Below, in pieces: positions 1-7,901 of a stretch of DNA of 37,236 bases. The stretch is from Armatimonadia bacterium. GTDB lineage: Bacteria; Armatimonadota; Zipacnadia; Zipacnadales; JABUFB01. Location: positions 1 to 37,236 of the forward strand of contig JBDKVB010000148.1 in NCBI GenBank assembly GCA_039679385.1, in the 5' to 3' direction. The stretch's first letter is position 1, and every line of letters begins with the position of its first letter. The notes beneath the pieces were generated by a model that saw only the letters and a list, made by a program, of their open reading frames with translations, searched no databases and was not told the DNA's origin. The translations under genes and the position numbers were made by a program.

Positions 1-804
1 CGACTTCGGCGCCGGTCGTCTCGTGGTCTTCGGTGTCGCCGACTGCTGTGCAGGCTTTGGCTCAGGAGTGGGCTGGCCACCTGTCTGCGGGTGGCCGGGC
101 TGAGGTCCCGTCTGAACCAGGCTCTGCATGCCCGGTGTGGGCTTCTGCGACTGCCCGATGTTCCCGGCCCACAGGCACGCCTGAGCGAGAAGCTGCACCT
201 GGGCCGCCGTTAGGTCGCCGCGAGCACCCGCCGTCACCAGACTCGCCGGGATCATCACCACACGTCCCTTGCCCACCTGTGCCGCGCCAACCACCACGGA
301 ATCGCCCTGCAGCAGCACTGCCTGCAGCGCCTCGCCGGACAGGCGCGCGTCGCAACTGTCACTGCCAAGGCCCTCAACACCCGCTGCAACCGGATGCCCG
401 GCAGACCGCAGGGCTTCCCGCGCGGTCCGCTCCAGCTTCAGGCCAAGGCCCAGGTTCTGGGCGAGTCTTCCGGCCGTCTCAGCATGCCGCTCGGTGGTCC
501 CGAAGAGGTACACCAGGCCGCCACCGGACTTCACGTAGCCCTCCAGAACACCCGCAGCATACTCCTTGCCCGAGTAGACCACGATGGCCTGCACCGACGT
601 TCCGGCCACTGCAGCGCCCTCGGCAGAGGCCGCCACTCCCGCCTCCCTCAGTCGTGCAGCCAGGGGCGTCGCAATCGCAGCCAGTCGTCCTGCGGTGGGC
701 AGGTCAAAGGCCACCTGCGACTGCTGCGCACCTGCAGCCACACAGCTCAGCGTCGCCGTCGCCAGCACCCAGACTGCCCAGGATGGCAAGCGTCTCACAG
801 GCAT
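1..804 (-). CDS. Secreted protein with amidotransferase-like fold, C-terminus cut by window edge
   Basis: Translation of the minus strand from ATG at 804 stays open for 268 codons to the left edge, so the 3' end is missing. A GAGG core lies 5 nt before the ATG, and an in-frame TGA lies a few codons upstream. Residues 1-26 form a signal peptide ending in AAGAQ. Residues about 30-205 alternate beta and alpha segments (VQAIVVYSGKEY, YVKSGGGLVYLFG, GKGRVVMIPASL), in the style of ThuA/class I glutamine-amidotransferase-like folds. I see no catalytic Cys-His-Glu set, so enzymatic activity is doubtful. From about residue 225 the chain becomes a Pro/Gln/Thr/Lys-rich linker (GGQPTPEPKPAQQ), suggesting another domain beyond the window. 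It lies 52 nt after rph and is probably co-transcribed with it. Function unknown. Confidence 0.75.
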   Translation of the reverse strand, partial: MPVRRLPSWAVWVLATATLSCVAAGAQQSQVAFDLPTAGRLAAIATPLAARLREAGVAASAEGAAVAGTSVQAIVVYSGKEYAAGVLEGYVKSGGGLVYLFGTTERHAETAGRLAQNLGLGLKLERTAREALRSAGHPVAAGVEGLGSDSCDARLSGEALQAVLLQGDSVVVGAAQVGKGRVVMIPASLVTAGARGDLTAAQVQLLAQACLWAGNIGQSQKPTPGMQSLVQTGPQPGHPQTGGQPTPEPKPAQQSATPKTTRRPAPKS

Positions 805-856
805 CCCTTCCTCGCGTCGGGGCCCAACTCACGACATCCTATCCCGCACCCAAGAG

Positions 857-1588
857 CTATTCTCCCAGCTTCGCAACCGCCTCGCGCTGCTTCTCGAACA
901 ACACTTTCAGGCCCTGCTGACCAAGGCCCATCATGTCATCTAGCTGCTGCTTCGTGAAGGCCGCACCCTCAGCCGTGCCTTGGACCTCGATGATCCGGCC
1001 GTCGGAGGTCATGACCAGGTTCAGGTCGACGCCCGCTCGGCTGTCCTCCGTGTAGGCCAGATCCAGCATCAGCTCACCGGAGACGATTCCGCACGACACC
1101 GCTGCCACCTGGCACGCCAAGGGGTTCCGCTTGACCATCCGCTTGCGCTCCAGCCACTTGCAGGCCTGTGCGAGCGCCACATAGGCGCCGGTGATCGAGG
1201 CGGTCCGCGTGCCACCGTCCGCCTGGATGACGTCGCAGTCCAGCGTAATCGTGCGCGACCCCAGGGACGACAGCTCACAGGCCGCTCGCAGCGAGCGCCC
1301 GATCAGCCGCTGAATCTCCAGCGTCCGTCCGCCCTGCTTACCGGTCGCTGCTTCCCGCGAGGTCCGTTCAGAGGTGGACCTGGGGAGCATCCCGTACTCT
1401 GCCGTGACCCAGCCTTGCCCGGAATCCATCAACCAGCGCGGCACGCGCTCTTCGACCGACGCGGTTACGTGGACCTTCGTCGCGCCCATAGTGATCAGGC
1501 ACGAGCCCTCCGCGTATTTGTTTACGCCCACAAGAATCCTGCAGTCCCTCAGGTCGCCGTTTCCACGGCCGTCTTCACGAGTCAACAC
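857..1588 (-). CDS. rph: Ribonuclease PH
   Basis: RNase PH is a phosphorolytic 3'-5' exoribonuclease that trims tRNA 3' ends in the cytoplasm, using phosphate to release nucleoside diphosphates. The 243-residue product has the usual length and is colinear with E. coli Rph from memory: [74 protein letters not shown], and near the C-terminus [21 protein letters not shown]. The phosphate-binding GGTRTAS element and the catalytic Asp region (DLNLVM) are present. The start is GTG, preceded by GAAGGG at 7 nt. It sits 99 nt downstream of the amidase gene. As I recall, Bacillus also places rph near cell-wall genes. The gap holds a small TACCCG/CGGGTA hairpin (1615-1636). Confidence 0.97.
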   Translation of the reverse strand: MLTREDGRGNGDLRDCRILVGVNKYAEGSCLITMGATKVHVTASVEERVPRWLMDSGQGWVTAEYGMLPRSTSERTSREAATGKQGGRTLEIQRLIGRSLRAACELSSLGSRTITLDCDVIQADGGTRTASITGAYVALAQACKWLERKRMVKRNPLACQVAAVSCGIVSGELMLDLAYTEDSRAGVDLNLVMTSDGRIIEVQGTAEGAAFTKQQLDDMMGLGQQGLKVLFEKQREAVAKLGE

Positions 1589-1614
1589 GATCGATCCCTT
1601 CGATAGGATGAAAG

Positions 1615-1636
1615 TACCCGCGCGGACGCACGGGTA
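1615..1636. repeat. Small perfect inverted repeat upstream of rph
   Basis: TACCCG at 1615-1620 pairs perfectly with CGGGTA at 1631-1636 across a 10-nt loop. It lies 27 nt before the rph GTG, between the amidase and rph genes. On the minus transcript it is followed by ACTTTC, so it could be a weak attenuator or an mRNA-stability hairpin. There is no proper U-run, and chance occurrence in GC-rich DNA is possible. Confidence 0.3.
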
Positions 1637-1687
1637 ACCTCTCCTTGCACACGGGGCGCTCCCTACGGTCGCCCTCGGATAGAGCGT

Positions 1688-3355
1688 CTAGTTCAGCGCC
1701 ACGGAAGCCTTCCCAGAGCCCTCGACAAACTGCCGTACACCTTCCACAATCGCACCGGCAGCTCGGTCGCGAAGGCCTGTCTGCTGCAGGAGCGCTTCCT
1801 CCTGGTCATCGTTGATGAACATCAGCTCGGCCAGCACCGCCGGGACCTTCGCCTCACGGATCACCACGAACCGTGCCGACTTTACCCCACGGTCGGTCCG
1901 CCCCAGGCTCTCGGTCAACGCGTTCTGCACCAGGAAACCCAGGGACTTGCTGTCCGGGCGGTAGTAGTAGGTCTCTGTCCCATGGCCGCAGTTGCGCTGC
2001 GGCATCGCGTTGCAGTGTACCGACACGAACAGGTCTGCGTCTCGCCGCTGAGCGATCTCCGGCCGGTCGTACAGCCCCACATAGGTGTCGTCCTCACGGG
2101 TCAGGAAGGCCCGCGCACCCATGGCCTGCAGCATCCGGGCAGCACGACTCGCAACGTCGAGGTTGACTTCCTTCTCCAGCAGCTTGAGGCCTCGTGCCCC
2201 CGAGTCCTTCCCGCCGTGCCCGGGATCGAGCGCCACCGTCTGGTCCTGAAGGCGTCCGCGACGGAACACCACCTCTGCCCCACCGAAGGGCATCGGCAGA
2301 ACGTCGAAGCGGATCAGCTCCTTCAGGTACAGGGTCACGGTAGTCTGCCGAGGCGAGGTCTGCGGGCGCACCTCGACTTGGTCCACGAAGTCCCCGTAGG
2401 TTCTCAGTAGCCCGCTGGGAAGCCGGCACTCGACCTCCGGCAGGACAACCTCGATCCGTGGTGGCCGGATCGCCACATCGTAGTGGGGCATGATCGGCCA
2501 GTTCACCGTCAGCCGCAGGCGCTCCGCATCAGGACCCGGCTGAACGCTGCTCACTTCAGTCAGCTTCGGCAGGTTCCGCGTCACCACCGCCAGGTGTCCG
2601 TCGTCACTGCCGAGCAGCAGGCAGCCGCCATGCCCGTCCTTTGCCGGAACCCACCGTGCCGGCGTGTCCGTCTTCAGGTCTGCCACGACCCGTGCGCAGT
2701 TCGGCTTGTCGCCGGGCTGGCCGGTTCGCATCTGTGCCAGTGGCCCCGTGTAGATGGGCCTTGTCTCGCCCGCAGCAACTTCCAGCTCCACTCCCGCCAG
2801 GTCCACGTACCGCTTCGGCGGCGAGTTGGTCGATACGAGATTGCCGGCCACGGGGACAGAGGTGGCGACTTCTATCCGTGCTCCTGCTGAACCGGCCCGG
2901 ACCAGCACGCCCTTCACAAGCCCGTTCGCCGTCATGTAGCTCTTGCCCGGCGTCCAATGAACCCGTAGCCCCAGGGTCTGCAGCAAGGGAGAGAGTGGCC
3001 CCACGAGCACGCCCGACTGCACCCGCGGCGCCTTGCGCAGTTCGACCTCTTTGCCGCCGGCCTGCATCTGCGTCTTCCCGGCGCTCAGGACAATCCGCTT
3101 CCCCTCGGAGGAGGTGACGGTCAGGCAGGCGTGTGCCGCGCTCCAGACCGCAGAAGCCCCGGCAAGTCGGGCAGCCTCGGCCAGCGGCCCCAGGACCGTG
3201 CCCTCCTCCACAAAAGCCGCCGGGGAACCACTGAGGGCCTTGCCGGCGATTGCCACGCCGAGCACCTGGCCCGCGTGGCATGGCAAGACAGATAGTATTA
3301 GCAGAAGGACAAGAGGGGGAAGCAACAACGACGGAGATGAGTGCGCATGAGACAT
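1688..3355 (-). CDS. N-acetylmuramoyl-L-alanine amidase (Amidase_3) with N-terminal copper-amine-oxidase-N-like domain
   Basis: A secreted zinc amidase of 555 residues that cleaves the muramoyl-L-alanine bond of peptidoglycan. The start is ATG at 3355, because GGAGGAG lies 4 nt upstream and a signal peptide follows (LLLPPLVLLLILSVLPCHAG). Residues about 30-145 look like the stalk domain often named copper amine oxidase N-terminal (VEEGTVLGPLAEAARLAGA ... GKEVELRKAP). Residues about 150-365 hold AMIN-like beta-rich segments. The catalytic domain, about 372-545, has the zinc ligands H380 (DPGHGGKDSGA), E394 (LLEKE) and H447 (FVSVHCNA), and the catalytic E510 (VLAELMFIN). All key residues are present, so it should be active. 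It probably heads a unit with rph and the left-edge gene. Confidence 0.93.
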   Translation of the reverse strand: MSHAHSSPSLLLPPLVLLLILSVLPCHAGQVLGVAIAGKALSGSPAAFVEEGTVLGPLAEAARLAGASAVWSAAHACLTVTSSEGKRIVLSAGKTQMQAGGKEVELRKAPRVQSGVLVGPLSPLLQTLGLRVHWTPGKSYMTANGLVKGVLVRAGSAGARIEVATSVPVAGNLVSTNSPPKRYVDLAGVELEVAAGETRPIYTGPLAQMRTGQPGDKPNCARVVADLKTDTPARWVPAKDGHGGCLLLGSDDGHLAVVTRNLPKLTEVSSVQPGPDAERLRLTVNWPIMPHYDVAIRPPRIEVVLPEVECRLPSGLLRTYGDFVDQVEVRPQTSPRQTTVTLYLKELIRFDVLPMPFGGAEVVFRRGRLQDQTVALDPGHGGKDSGARGLKLLEKEVNLDVASRAARMLQAMGARAFLTREDDTYVGLYDRPEIAQRRDADLFVSVHCNAMPQRNCGHGTETYYYRPDSKSLGFLVQNALTESLGRTDRGVKSARFVVIREAKVPAVLAELMFINDDQEEALLQQTGLRDRAAGAIVEGVRQFVEGSGKASVALN

Positions 3356-3485
3356 AGGGCTCCTCCGCTGAGACCGTCGCTTCGTCGTATTCCGCATCGT
3401 CCGGCAGAGCACCGGAGCCGGTGACACCGTGGAGCATCCACTGAGCTTACCCCCTCTCTGGCCTACCCCAGCTCAAGGCCACAGG

Positions 3486-3767
3486 TCAGGGGCGAGCATC
3501 GTACTTGCCGTCAACGTCGAAAGCCTCGAAGGCCTGCACCACCAGCCACGCCATGCCCACGACCATTAGCGCCAGGGTCAAGGCCGCCCCGATCCACCGG
3601 AGCGCGTCACTCTCCATCCCCAGGGGCAGAACCGAGACCCCAAGGCCGGCCAGGCATGCCAGCGCAGCTACCATGGCGCTCAGGGCCATAAGGCGGACCC
3701 AGCGTCGATCAAGCTTCCGCTTCGGAAGCCTGTCACTCTCCCGCGGTCCCTCCGAGGTCACGTCCAT
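3486..3767 (-). CDS. Small two-TM membrane protein
   Basis: A 93-residue protein I do not recognise. The N-terminal 22 residues are hydrophilic and basic (RLPKRKLDRRWVR). Two hydrophobic helices follow, roughly residues 25-48 (LMALSAMVAALACLAGLGVSVL) and 56-78 (WIGAALTLALMVVGMAWLVV), and then a short acidic tail. The ATG at 3767 was chosen over an upstream in-frame ATG at 3830 because a TATAAT hexamer lies only 10 nt before it, with TTGCCG 18 bp further up. The upstream ATG would lie outside that transcript. No Shine-Dalgarno is visible, which fits a leaderless or near-leaderless mRNA. It lies between the PadR-type regulator and the amidase. Function unknown. Confidence 0.6.
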   Translation of the reverse strand: MDVTSEGPRESDRLPKRKLDRRWVRLMALSAMVAALACLAGLGVSVLPLGMESDALRWIGAALTLALMVVGMAWLVVQAFEAFDVDGKYDARP

Positions 3768-3776
3768 GGTGCGTGG

Positions 3777-3806
3777 ATTATACTCCGGCCGCTCTGCAGA
3801 CGGCAA
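3777..3806 (-). promoter_or_regulatory. Sigma70-type promoter giving a near-leaderless mRNA
   Basis: On the minus strand TTGCCG (3801-3806) and TATAAT (3777-3782) are separated by 18 bp. The -10 is a perfect consensus. The ATG at 3767 starts 10 nt after the -10, so initiation at the usual distance would leave a leader of only a few nucleotides. Confidence 0.6.
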
Positions 3807-3869
3807 GCGACCTCCGACGCCGGCGCACACAGATCAGGGCATGTCGCGGGCAACCGAGGCGCACGTTGT

Positions 3870-4265
3870 CTACCCCTTGCTCGCCTTTCGTGCAACCTCA
3901 AGCAACTCGCCCAGCGCCTGGTGGTACGCGCACAGCGTTCCAACCCAGTGCTCCAGGCATACCCGCCCGGCCCCGGTGAGGTGATAGAGGCGCTTCGCAG
4001 GACCGGTCTCAGAGGTGTCCCAGGTCGAGGTGACCAGCCCGCGTTCCTCCATCTGCCGCAGGAAGCGGTAGACACCCGTGGTGTCCGGCTTATCTCCGTG
4101 GAAGGTCGGCAGGTCGGCCAGACGCTGCACCAGCACATACCCGTGGGCATCCTCACGCGCCAGCACGGTCAGGATGGCAGGCTGGACCAGCTTGTCCAGA
4201 TTCCGCCCTGCACAGGGGCAGTCTTCGTACTTCAGGTCAGGCAGCGGGGTGTCAGTCTGTGTCAT
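3870..4265 (-). CDS. PadR-family transcriptional regulator
   Basis: A 131-residue winged-helix regulator of the PadR family. Residues 25-105 carry the typical pattern LVQPAILTVLAREDAHGYVLVQRL (helix 1 and the recognition region), then DTTGVYRFLRQMEERGLVTSTWDT (helix 3 and wing) and GPAKRLYHLTGAGRVCLEHW. A Cys pair just before the domain (DCPCAGRNL) could bind a metal or sense redox state, but may simply be typical of this branch. The ATG at 4265 was chosen because the promoter and a GGAGAG element lie just upstream. PadR proteins are usually autoregulated and control neighbouring membrane or transport genes. Plausible targets are the adjacent two-TM protein or the upstream operon, which is inference. 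Confidence 0.88.
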   Translation of the reverse strand: MTQTDTPLPDLKYEDCPCAGRNLDKLVQPAILTVLAREDAHGYVLVQRLADLPTFHGDKPDTTGVYRFLRQMEERGLVTSTWDTSETGPAKRLYHLTGAGRVCLEHWVGTLCAYHQALGELLEVARKASKG

Positions 4266-4273
4266 GAGGTGGG

Positions 4274-4288
4274 CTCTCCGAGGGAGAG
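4274..4288. promoter_or_regulatory. Inverted repeat at the padR transcription start, candidate operator or SD hairpin
   Basis: CTCTCC (4274-4279), GAG spacer, GGAGAG (4283-4288): a perfect 6-bp dyad directly after, and touching, the -10 box at 4287-4292. It includes the GGAGAG that would serve as the ribosome-binding site. It could be the regulator's own operator, or an mRNA hairpin hiding the SD. It does not match the ATGT-N8-ACAT pattern known for some PadR operators. Confidence 0.4.
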
Positions 4289-4315
4289 TATGCGTTACAG
4301 CCCCTTCCTCGTCAA
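4287..4315 (-). promoter_or_regulatory. Sigma70-type promoter for the PadR gene
   Basis: Minus strand TTGACG (4310-4315), a 17-bp spacer, then CATACT (4287-4292). This is one mismatch from consensus at -35, with a reasonable -10. It lies 21 nt before the ATG at 4265. Confidence 0.65.
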
Positions 4316-4373
4316 GCAGGCGGGAAGAAGCACAGCTCATGTCGTCATCCGAAGCTGCAGGCGAACCGCTTCG

Positions 4374-4874
4374 TCAAGAACCGGCCGGGCCCTTGCGGGT
4401 GGTCTTGAGGTGAGGCCTACTCACGGCCTGGAGTTCCTCGAGCGAGAGGTAACCTTCGTGTCGCCACAGCTCCTTGCCGGTCGCGTCGACCAGGACCTGT
4501 GTGGGGACCCTTCGTAGCCTGAAGCGCTGAGCCTGGCCGGGATACAGGCCCGTATCGACCCGCACGACATCGAGGCGACCGGCGAGTTGGGGCTCCAGTT
4601 GGTCGAGGACGCCCTGCATCCGGTCACCTTCACTCGACTCCCTCGCGTCGAACTCAACCAGGCAGGCACGACCGGACCCTGTGGGTATCCTGGGAGCCGG
4701 GGCTCCACTCCTGGCTTGTGCCCGTGACGACGGCAGTTCGCATGTACACACGCAATCGGCGTTGGCGGTTGCTGGGGCCGTGTGCTCACCGGGTGTTCCC
4801 CAGATCCGCCAACCGGCGCCGAACCCGAGCACAGCAGCAATCAGAACCAGGCCGAGGACCTGGAGCCGGCGCAT
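4374..4874 (-). CDS. Membrane-anchored thioredoxin-fold protein lacking the CxxC active site
   Basis: 166 residues: an N-terminal membrane anchor (QVLGLVLIAAVLGFGAGW), a linker with a CVCTC cluster (Cys41, 43, 45), then a thioredoxin-like domain at about 70-155. The fold is clear from CLVEFDAR, DVVRVDTG, RVPTQVLVDATGKELWRHEGYLS (with the cis-Pro loop) and EELQAVS. Where active thioredoxins have WCPPC this protein reads ESSEG, so both redox cysteines are lost. It should not act as a classical disulfide oxidoreductase, and a chaperone, scaffold or metal-binding role is possible. GAGGAGGA precedes the ATG and overlaps the TGA of the pseudopilin gene. It is the last gene of the unit starting at the aquaglyceroporin. 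Confidence 0.82.
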   Translation of the reverse strand: MRRLQVLGLVLIAAVLGFGAGWRIWGTPGEHTAPATANADCVCTCELPSSRAQARSGAPAPRIPTGSGRACLVEFDARESSEGDRMQGVLDQLEPQLAGRLDVVRVDTGLYPGQAQRFRLRRVPTQVLVDATGKELWRHEGYLSLEELQAVSRPHLKTTRKGPAGS

Positions 4875-4886
4875 CGGTCTTCCTCC

Positions 4887-5540
4887 TCAGGGGAGGTTCT
4901 TCCACATATCGCGAGGCAAGAGGGTCTGCTCGTACCTCATCCACTTGGCGTGCCCGTCATAGAAGGCGTAGTTGCTTCCGCCCTGATGCCTCGTCTGGAC
5001 CGGGTGAATCGGCGGCGTGGCAGGCATCCCATGGTTGTGATAGAGGGGGCATGTCCGGCACACTGCCGAATCGGCCTCTCCAATCATGATCATCTCGGCG
5101 GGGTAGTGGATATCCGACAGCGAACCATATCCGCCGTAGGGGAGGCCCGAGTAGTTGACGTTGCTCGGGTCCAGCGTGAAGCCGTCGCAGATGTACCCAT
5201 AGCTGCCAGTCCACCCATTGCCGCCAACAGCACCTCCGTGCGAAGGGCAGACAAAGATCTGGGCGTTCTTGACATAGGGCTGAAGCAGCTCGAACCAGTA
5301 AGCGGAAGGGTGCTCGGACAAGTTCGTCAGGTCACGTATGCAGTGGGGCACGTACATCTCGTCGTAGTCCTGGGCATACATGACCGCTCCCATTCCCAAC
5401 TGCTTGAGGTTGCTCAGGCACGCGATGGACCGAGCCTTCTCCCGAGCCTGGGCGAAGACCGGGAAGAGAATCGCGGCGAGGATCGCGATGATGGCGATGA
5501 CCACCAGAAGCTCGATCAGCGTGAAGCCTCTGCAAGGCAT
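4887..5540 (-). CDS. H-X9-DG type prepilin-like protein (DUF1559-like)
   Basis: A 217-residue type II/IV pseudopilin. The N-terminus has the prepilin peptidase site G5|FTLIE with Glu at +5, followed by the hydrophobic helix [25 protein letters not shown]. The C-terminal signature H-X9-DG is present (H185 to D195-G196, within [14 protein letters not shown]). Such proteins are highly paralogous in Planctomycetota, Armatimonadota and Lentisphaerota; their exact role (pseudopilus or surface display) is not settled. The start is ATG at 5540, with AGGGGAG about 8 nt upstream. It lies 31 nt after the GTPase gene and 12 nt before the thioredoxin-fold gene. It is not part of the Tad locus 16 kb away, and its site is of the FTLIE class, not the Flp class. 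Confidence 0.93.
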   Translation of the reverse strand: MPCRGFTLIELLVVIAIIAILAAILFPVFAQAREKARSIACLSNLKQLGMGAVMYAQDYDEMYVPHCIRDLTNLSEHPSAYWFELLQPYVKNAQIFVCPSHGGAVGGNGWTGSYGYICDGFTLDPSNVNYSGLPYGGYGSLSDIHYPAEMIMIGEADSAVCRTCPLYHNHGMPATPPIHPVQTRHQGGSNYAFYDGHAKWMRYEQTLLPRDMWKNLP

Positions 5541-5571
5541 CCCGGCATCTCCCCTTGGGTACGCAGCGGCC

Positions 5572-6669
5572 TCACACAACGGACGCGTAGCGGTGCGTGG
5601 GCACGGGTCTGCCCGGGCTGAGGCTGTGGAGGGTCTCCACCTCCAGATCGTGGCCGTCGCCTGCGATCTCAGCGAAGGCGCCTTCGACGATGCTCCGGAG
5701 CTCCTCCGGTGACATTTGCACGCGGGCATTGAGGACCAGTGACACCGTCACAGGATTGCCTTCGATCTCACCGCGAACGGTCGGTGTTCCACTCGTCGAA
5801 GTGAGGTTCGCTACGCCCTGGCCTTCCGCGGTCAGGGACAACTTCACATGGGCGATCTCGGCCTGTCTCGCAGCGGCTGCCTGCTGGATCAGCTCGATCA
5901 GCTTCCGAGCCAGTGCCTGCCAGTCGATGCCCGTAGCTGCGGTCACAGTGGCAGAGGCGTTGAGCCACCCGAGCACCGCCTCCCCTTCGGCGTACACATC
6001 GTAGTCCACGTCAACGATGTGCGCACCTGCCTCGACGTCGGCCATGACGGCCTCCAGCCACTCCGCCACGCCTTCACCCGTGAGCGCGGAACACAGGTGG
6101 ATCGGCTTGCCCGAAAAGGCCTCGGCGGTTGCTGCGGCCAGTTGCTGCTGCTCCGCCGGGGTCAGGGTGTCCTGCTTGTTGATCACGATCAGGTCGGCCT
6201 CTTCGAGCTGCTTGCGGAGGATGTAGCTCGCACTGGCGTGCATCGGACTGGGGTGCTCCGGGGCAAGCACGCTGCGCAGCCGCTGCGGATCGACCAGCAC
6301 GCTCAGCGGTGACAGGCGGTAGCTGTCGACACAGAGGTCCTTGAGGGGTTGCAGGACGGTGGCCGACAGGTCCGTGCAACTGCCGACCGGCTCGCCGATG
6401 ATGACGTCCGGCGACATCTCCGCCACAAGCTGCTCTGCCGTCTCGAGCAGTTGCCCGAACCGGCAGCAGAAGCACCCACCGGCGATCTCCTGGACCTGCA
6501 GCCTGGCTTGCTCCAGGATCGCAGTGTCCACCAGGTTGGCGGCCTGGTCATTGGTGATCAGTCCGACGCGCTTGCCCTGCTCCACCAGGGCCGTGGCAGC
6601 ACGCGCCAGCATCGTCGTCTTCCCTGCGCCCAGGAACCCGCCAACAAGGATTATCCGGGTCTGCGGCAT
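5572..6669 (-). CDS. G3E-family (CobW/P47K-like) GTPase
   Basis: A 365-residue cytosolic P-loop GTPase of the SIMIBI G3E group, which includes metallochaperones and cobalamin-linked proteins. Walker A is [10 protein letters not shown] (residues 10-19). The metal-binding GGCFCC motif is at 64-69 (Cys66, 68, 69), a switch segment reads [10 protein letters not shown], and the guanine-specificity motif is NKQD at 164-167. The C-terminal half (about 265-365, ending [14 protein letters not shown]) does not look like canonical CobW_C, so I place it in the P47K-type branch. The ATG at 6669 has GGAGAG 6 nt upstream. It lies 13 nt after the aquaglyceroporin gene. A role in delivering zinc or cobalamin, or in maturing a corrinoid enzyme, is inferred from the family only. 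Confidence 0.9.
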   Translation of the reverse strand: MPQTRIILVGGFLGAGKTTMLARAATALVEQGKRVGLITNDQAANLVDTAILEQARLQVQEIAGGCFCCRFGQLLETAEQLVAEMSPDVIIGEPVGSCTDLSATVLQPLKDLCVDSYRLSPLSVLVDPQRLRSVLAPEHPSPMHASASYILRKQLEEADLIVINKQDTLTPAEQQQLAAATAEAFSGKPIHLCSALTGEGVAEWLEAVMADVEAGAHIVDVDYDVYAEGEAVLGWLNASATVTAATGIDWQALARKLIELIQQAAAARQAEIAHVKLSLTAEGQGVANLTSTSGTPTVRGEIEGNPVTVSLVLNARVQMSPEELRSIVEGAFAEIAGDGHDLEVETLHSLSPGRPVPTHRYASVV

Positions 6670-6682
6670 CGCTGTCTCTCCT

Positions 6683-7573
6683 TCACTCGCACAGATCAGC
6701 CGGGGACGAGCAACTGTCCTGTGAGGGCATCGCCCTGCGCAGGATGCACTGATAGGCCGCACCACCGACCAGCGCGCCAAGGCAAGGCCCAAGAACGTAG
6801 ACCGTGAAAAACCCGCCCTCCGGTCCGGGAATCGCAATCGACCGCCATCCGGCAAGGTAGGCCACGATGCGTGGCCCGAAGTCGCGCGCGGGGTTGAAAC
6901 CGGCCTGGGAGATCGGAGCAAGGAGGGAGATCAGCGCGGACACCGTCAGGCCGATGAACAAGGGGGCAAGGTGGCTTGCAGGACGGCCCGTGTTCCGCTC
7001 ATCGGTCACCGCAAGAATCACGAAGACCAGGAAGGCGGTGCCCAGAGCTTCGGCGGCCATCGCCAGTGGCATGGTCACCGTTCGCAGCCCCGGTACTGAC
7101 AGCACCATGGCTGGGTGCGGGAAGTACTCCCCGTACACCATGGCCGACAGCTCACTGCCCGCCTCGCCACGAACCAGACCTTTCGACGCCTCGAAGCCGC
7201 TGATCACGCCATGGAACATGCCATACAGCAGGACGCCCGCCAGAACCGCGCCAAGGAGCTGGGCAAGAACGTAGGGCACCACCTTACGCCATGGAAAACC
7301 ACGGTACGTCGCCAGGGCCAGCGTGACTGCCGGGTTGAGGTGGGCGCCACTGATCGCCCCCGTCGCGTAGATCGCCAGCGCAATGCCTACCCCCCACACG
7401 ATGGCCACTTGCCAGAGCCCAACCTGTGCGCCGGTGAGGACGGCCACGTGTACCGAACCAACGCCAAAGAACACCAGGATGAAGGTCCCCAGGACCTCCG
7501 CAGAACACTGGCGGACGAGCTCGACGTCACGCCACCCTTGTCCTTCGAGCGTCCTGGCTCTCGTACTAGCCAT
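6683..7573 (-). CDS. Aquaglyceroporin / glycerol uptake facilitator (MIP family)
   Basis: A 296-residue channel of the major intrinsic protein family, inner membrane, six TM helices and two half-helices. The two NPA boxes are HLNPAVTLA (80-82) and GFNPARDFGPR (227-231). The Asp after NPAR marks the glycerol-conducting (GlpF-type) branch rather than strict aquaporins. Such channels pass glycerol and other small neutral solutes, and some pass metalloid acids. The sequence is intact end to end. It is the first gene of a tight unit with the G3E GTPase, the pseudopilin and the thioredoxin-fold protein, behind the promoter at 7645-7673. No glycerol kinase or dehydrogenase is nearby, so the substrate cannot be read from context. 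The Shine-Dalgarno is weak (GGGGGACA). Confidence 0.93.
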   Translation of the reverse strand: MASTRARTLEGQGWRDVELVRQCSAEVLGTFILVFFGVGSVHVAVLTGAQVGLWQVAIVWGVGIALAIYATGAISGAHLNPAVTLALATYRGFPWRKVVPYVLAQLLGAVLAGVLLYGMFHGVISGFEASKGLVRGEAGSELSAMVYGEYFPHPAMVLSVPGLRTVTMPLAMAAEALGTAFLVFVILAVTDERNTGRPASHLAPLFIGLTVSALISLLAPISQAGFNPARDFGPRIVAYLAGWRSIAIPGPEGGFFTVYVLGPCLGALVGGAAYQCILRRAMPSQDSCSSPADLCE

Positions 7574-7901
7574 GGCCTGTCCCCCAGCGTCACGGATGCG
7601 CAGAGTAAGTCCTCTAACAGACGTACTCCTATAGTCTTCTGTTCACTATACGCCGTCGGTCCTTCGCTGTCAATCGGGTGTTACGATCGCCGGGGGCGCA
7701 CCTGAGCTTGCCGCCAAGGGTGCTCACGATCGGACGCGAGAAGGTGAGGGTACGGAGGTGACACGCCCCACCAAACCAGGCAGGGCCCGAGCAGCCGGTC
7801 GGTCTGAGTGCACGTGGGAGAGCAGTTGAACGGAAACACAGGAGGAGTACGACCTTGTGAGAGGCGCATACACAGCAAACCACCATCTCCGAGAATGGAG
7901 A
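7574..7901. other. Gene-free stretch between the aquaglyceroporin gene and ssrA
   Basis: It holds the operon promoter (7645-7673) and the ssrA terminator (7880-7907). The 200 nt between them (7674-7879) show no convincing gene. Short open frames here and across ssrA have no family resemblance and atypical Arg/Pro/Ser-rich composition. Confidence 0.6.
7645..7673 (-). promoter_or_regulatory. Near-consensus sigma70 promoter for the aquaglyceroporin operon
   Basis: Minus strand TTGACA (7668-7673, perfect), a 17-bp spacer, TATAGT (7645-7650, one mismatch). The leader to the ATG at 7573 is about 65 nt. This is one of the best promoter matches in the window. Confidence 0.8.

Noticed and set aside
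33-920. Plus-strand frames of up to 295 codons at the left end
   Set aside because: Pro/Arg/Ser-rich translations opposite the secreted left-edge protein and rph, both better supported.
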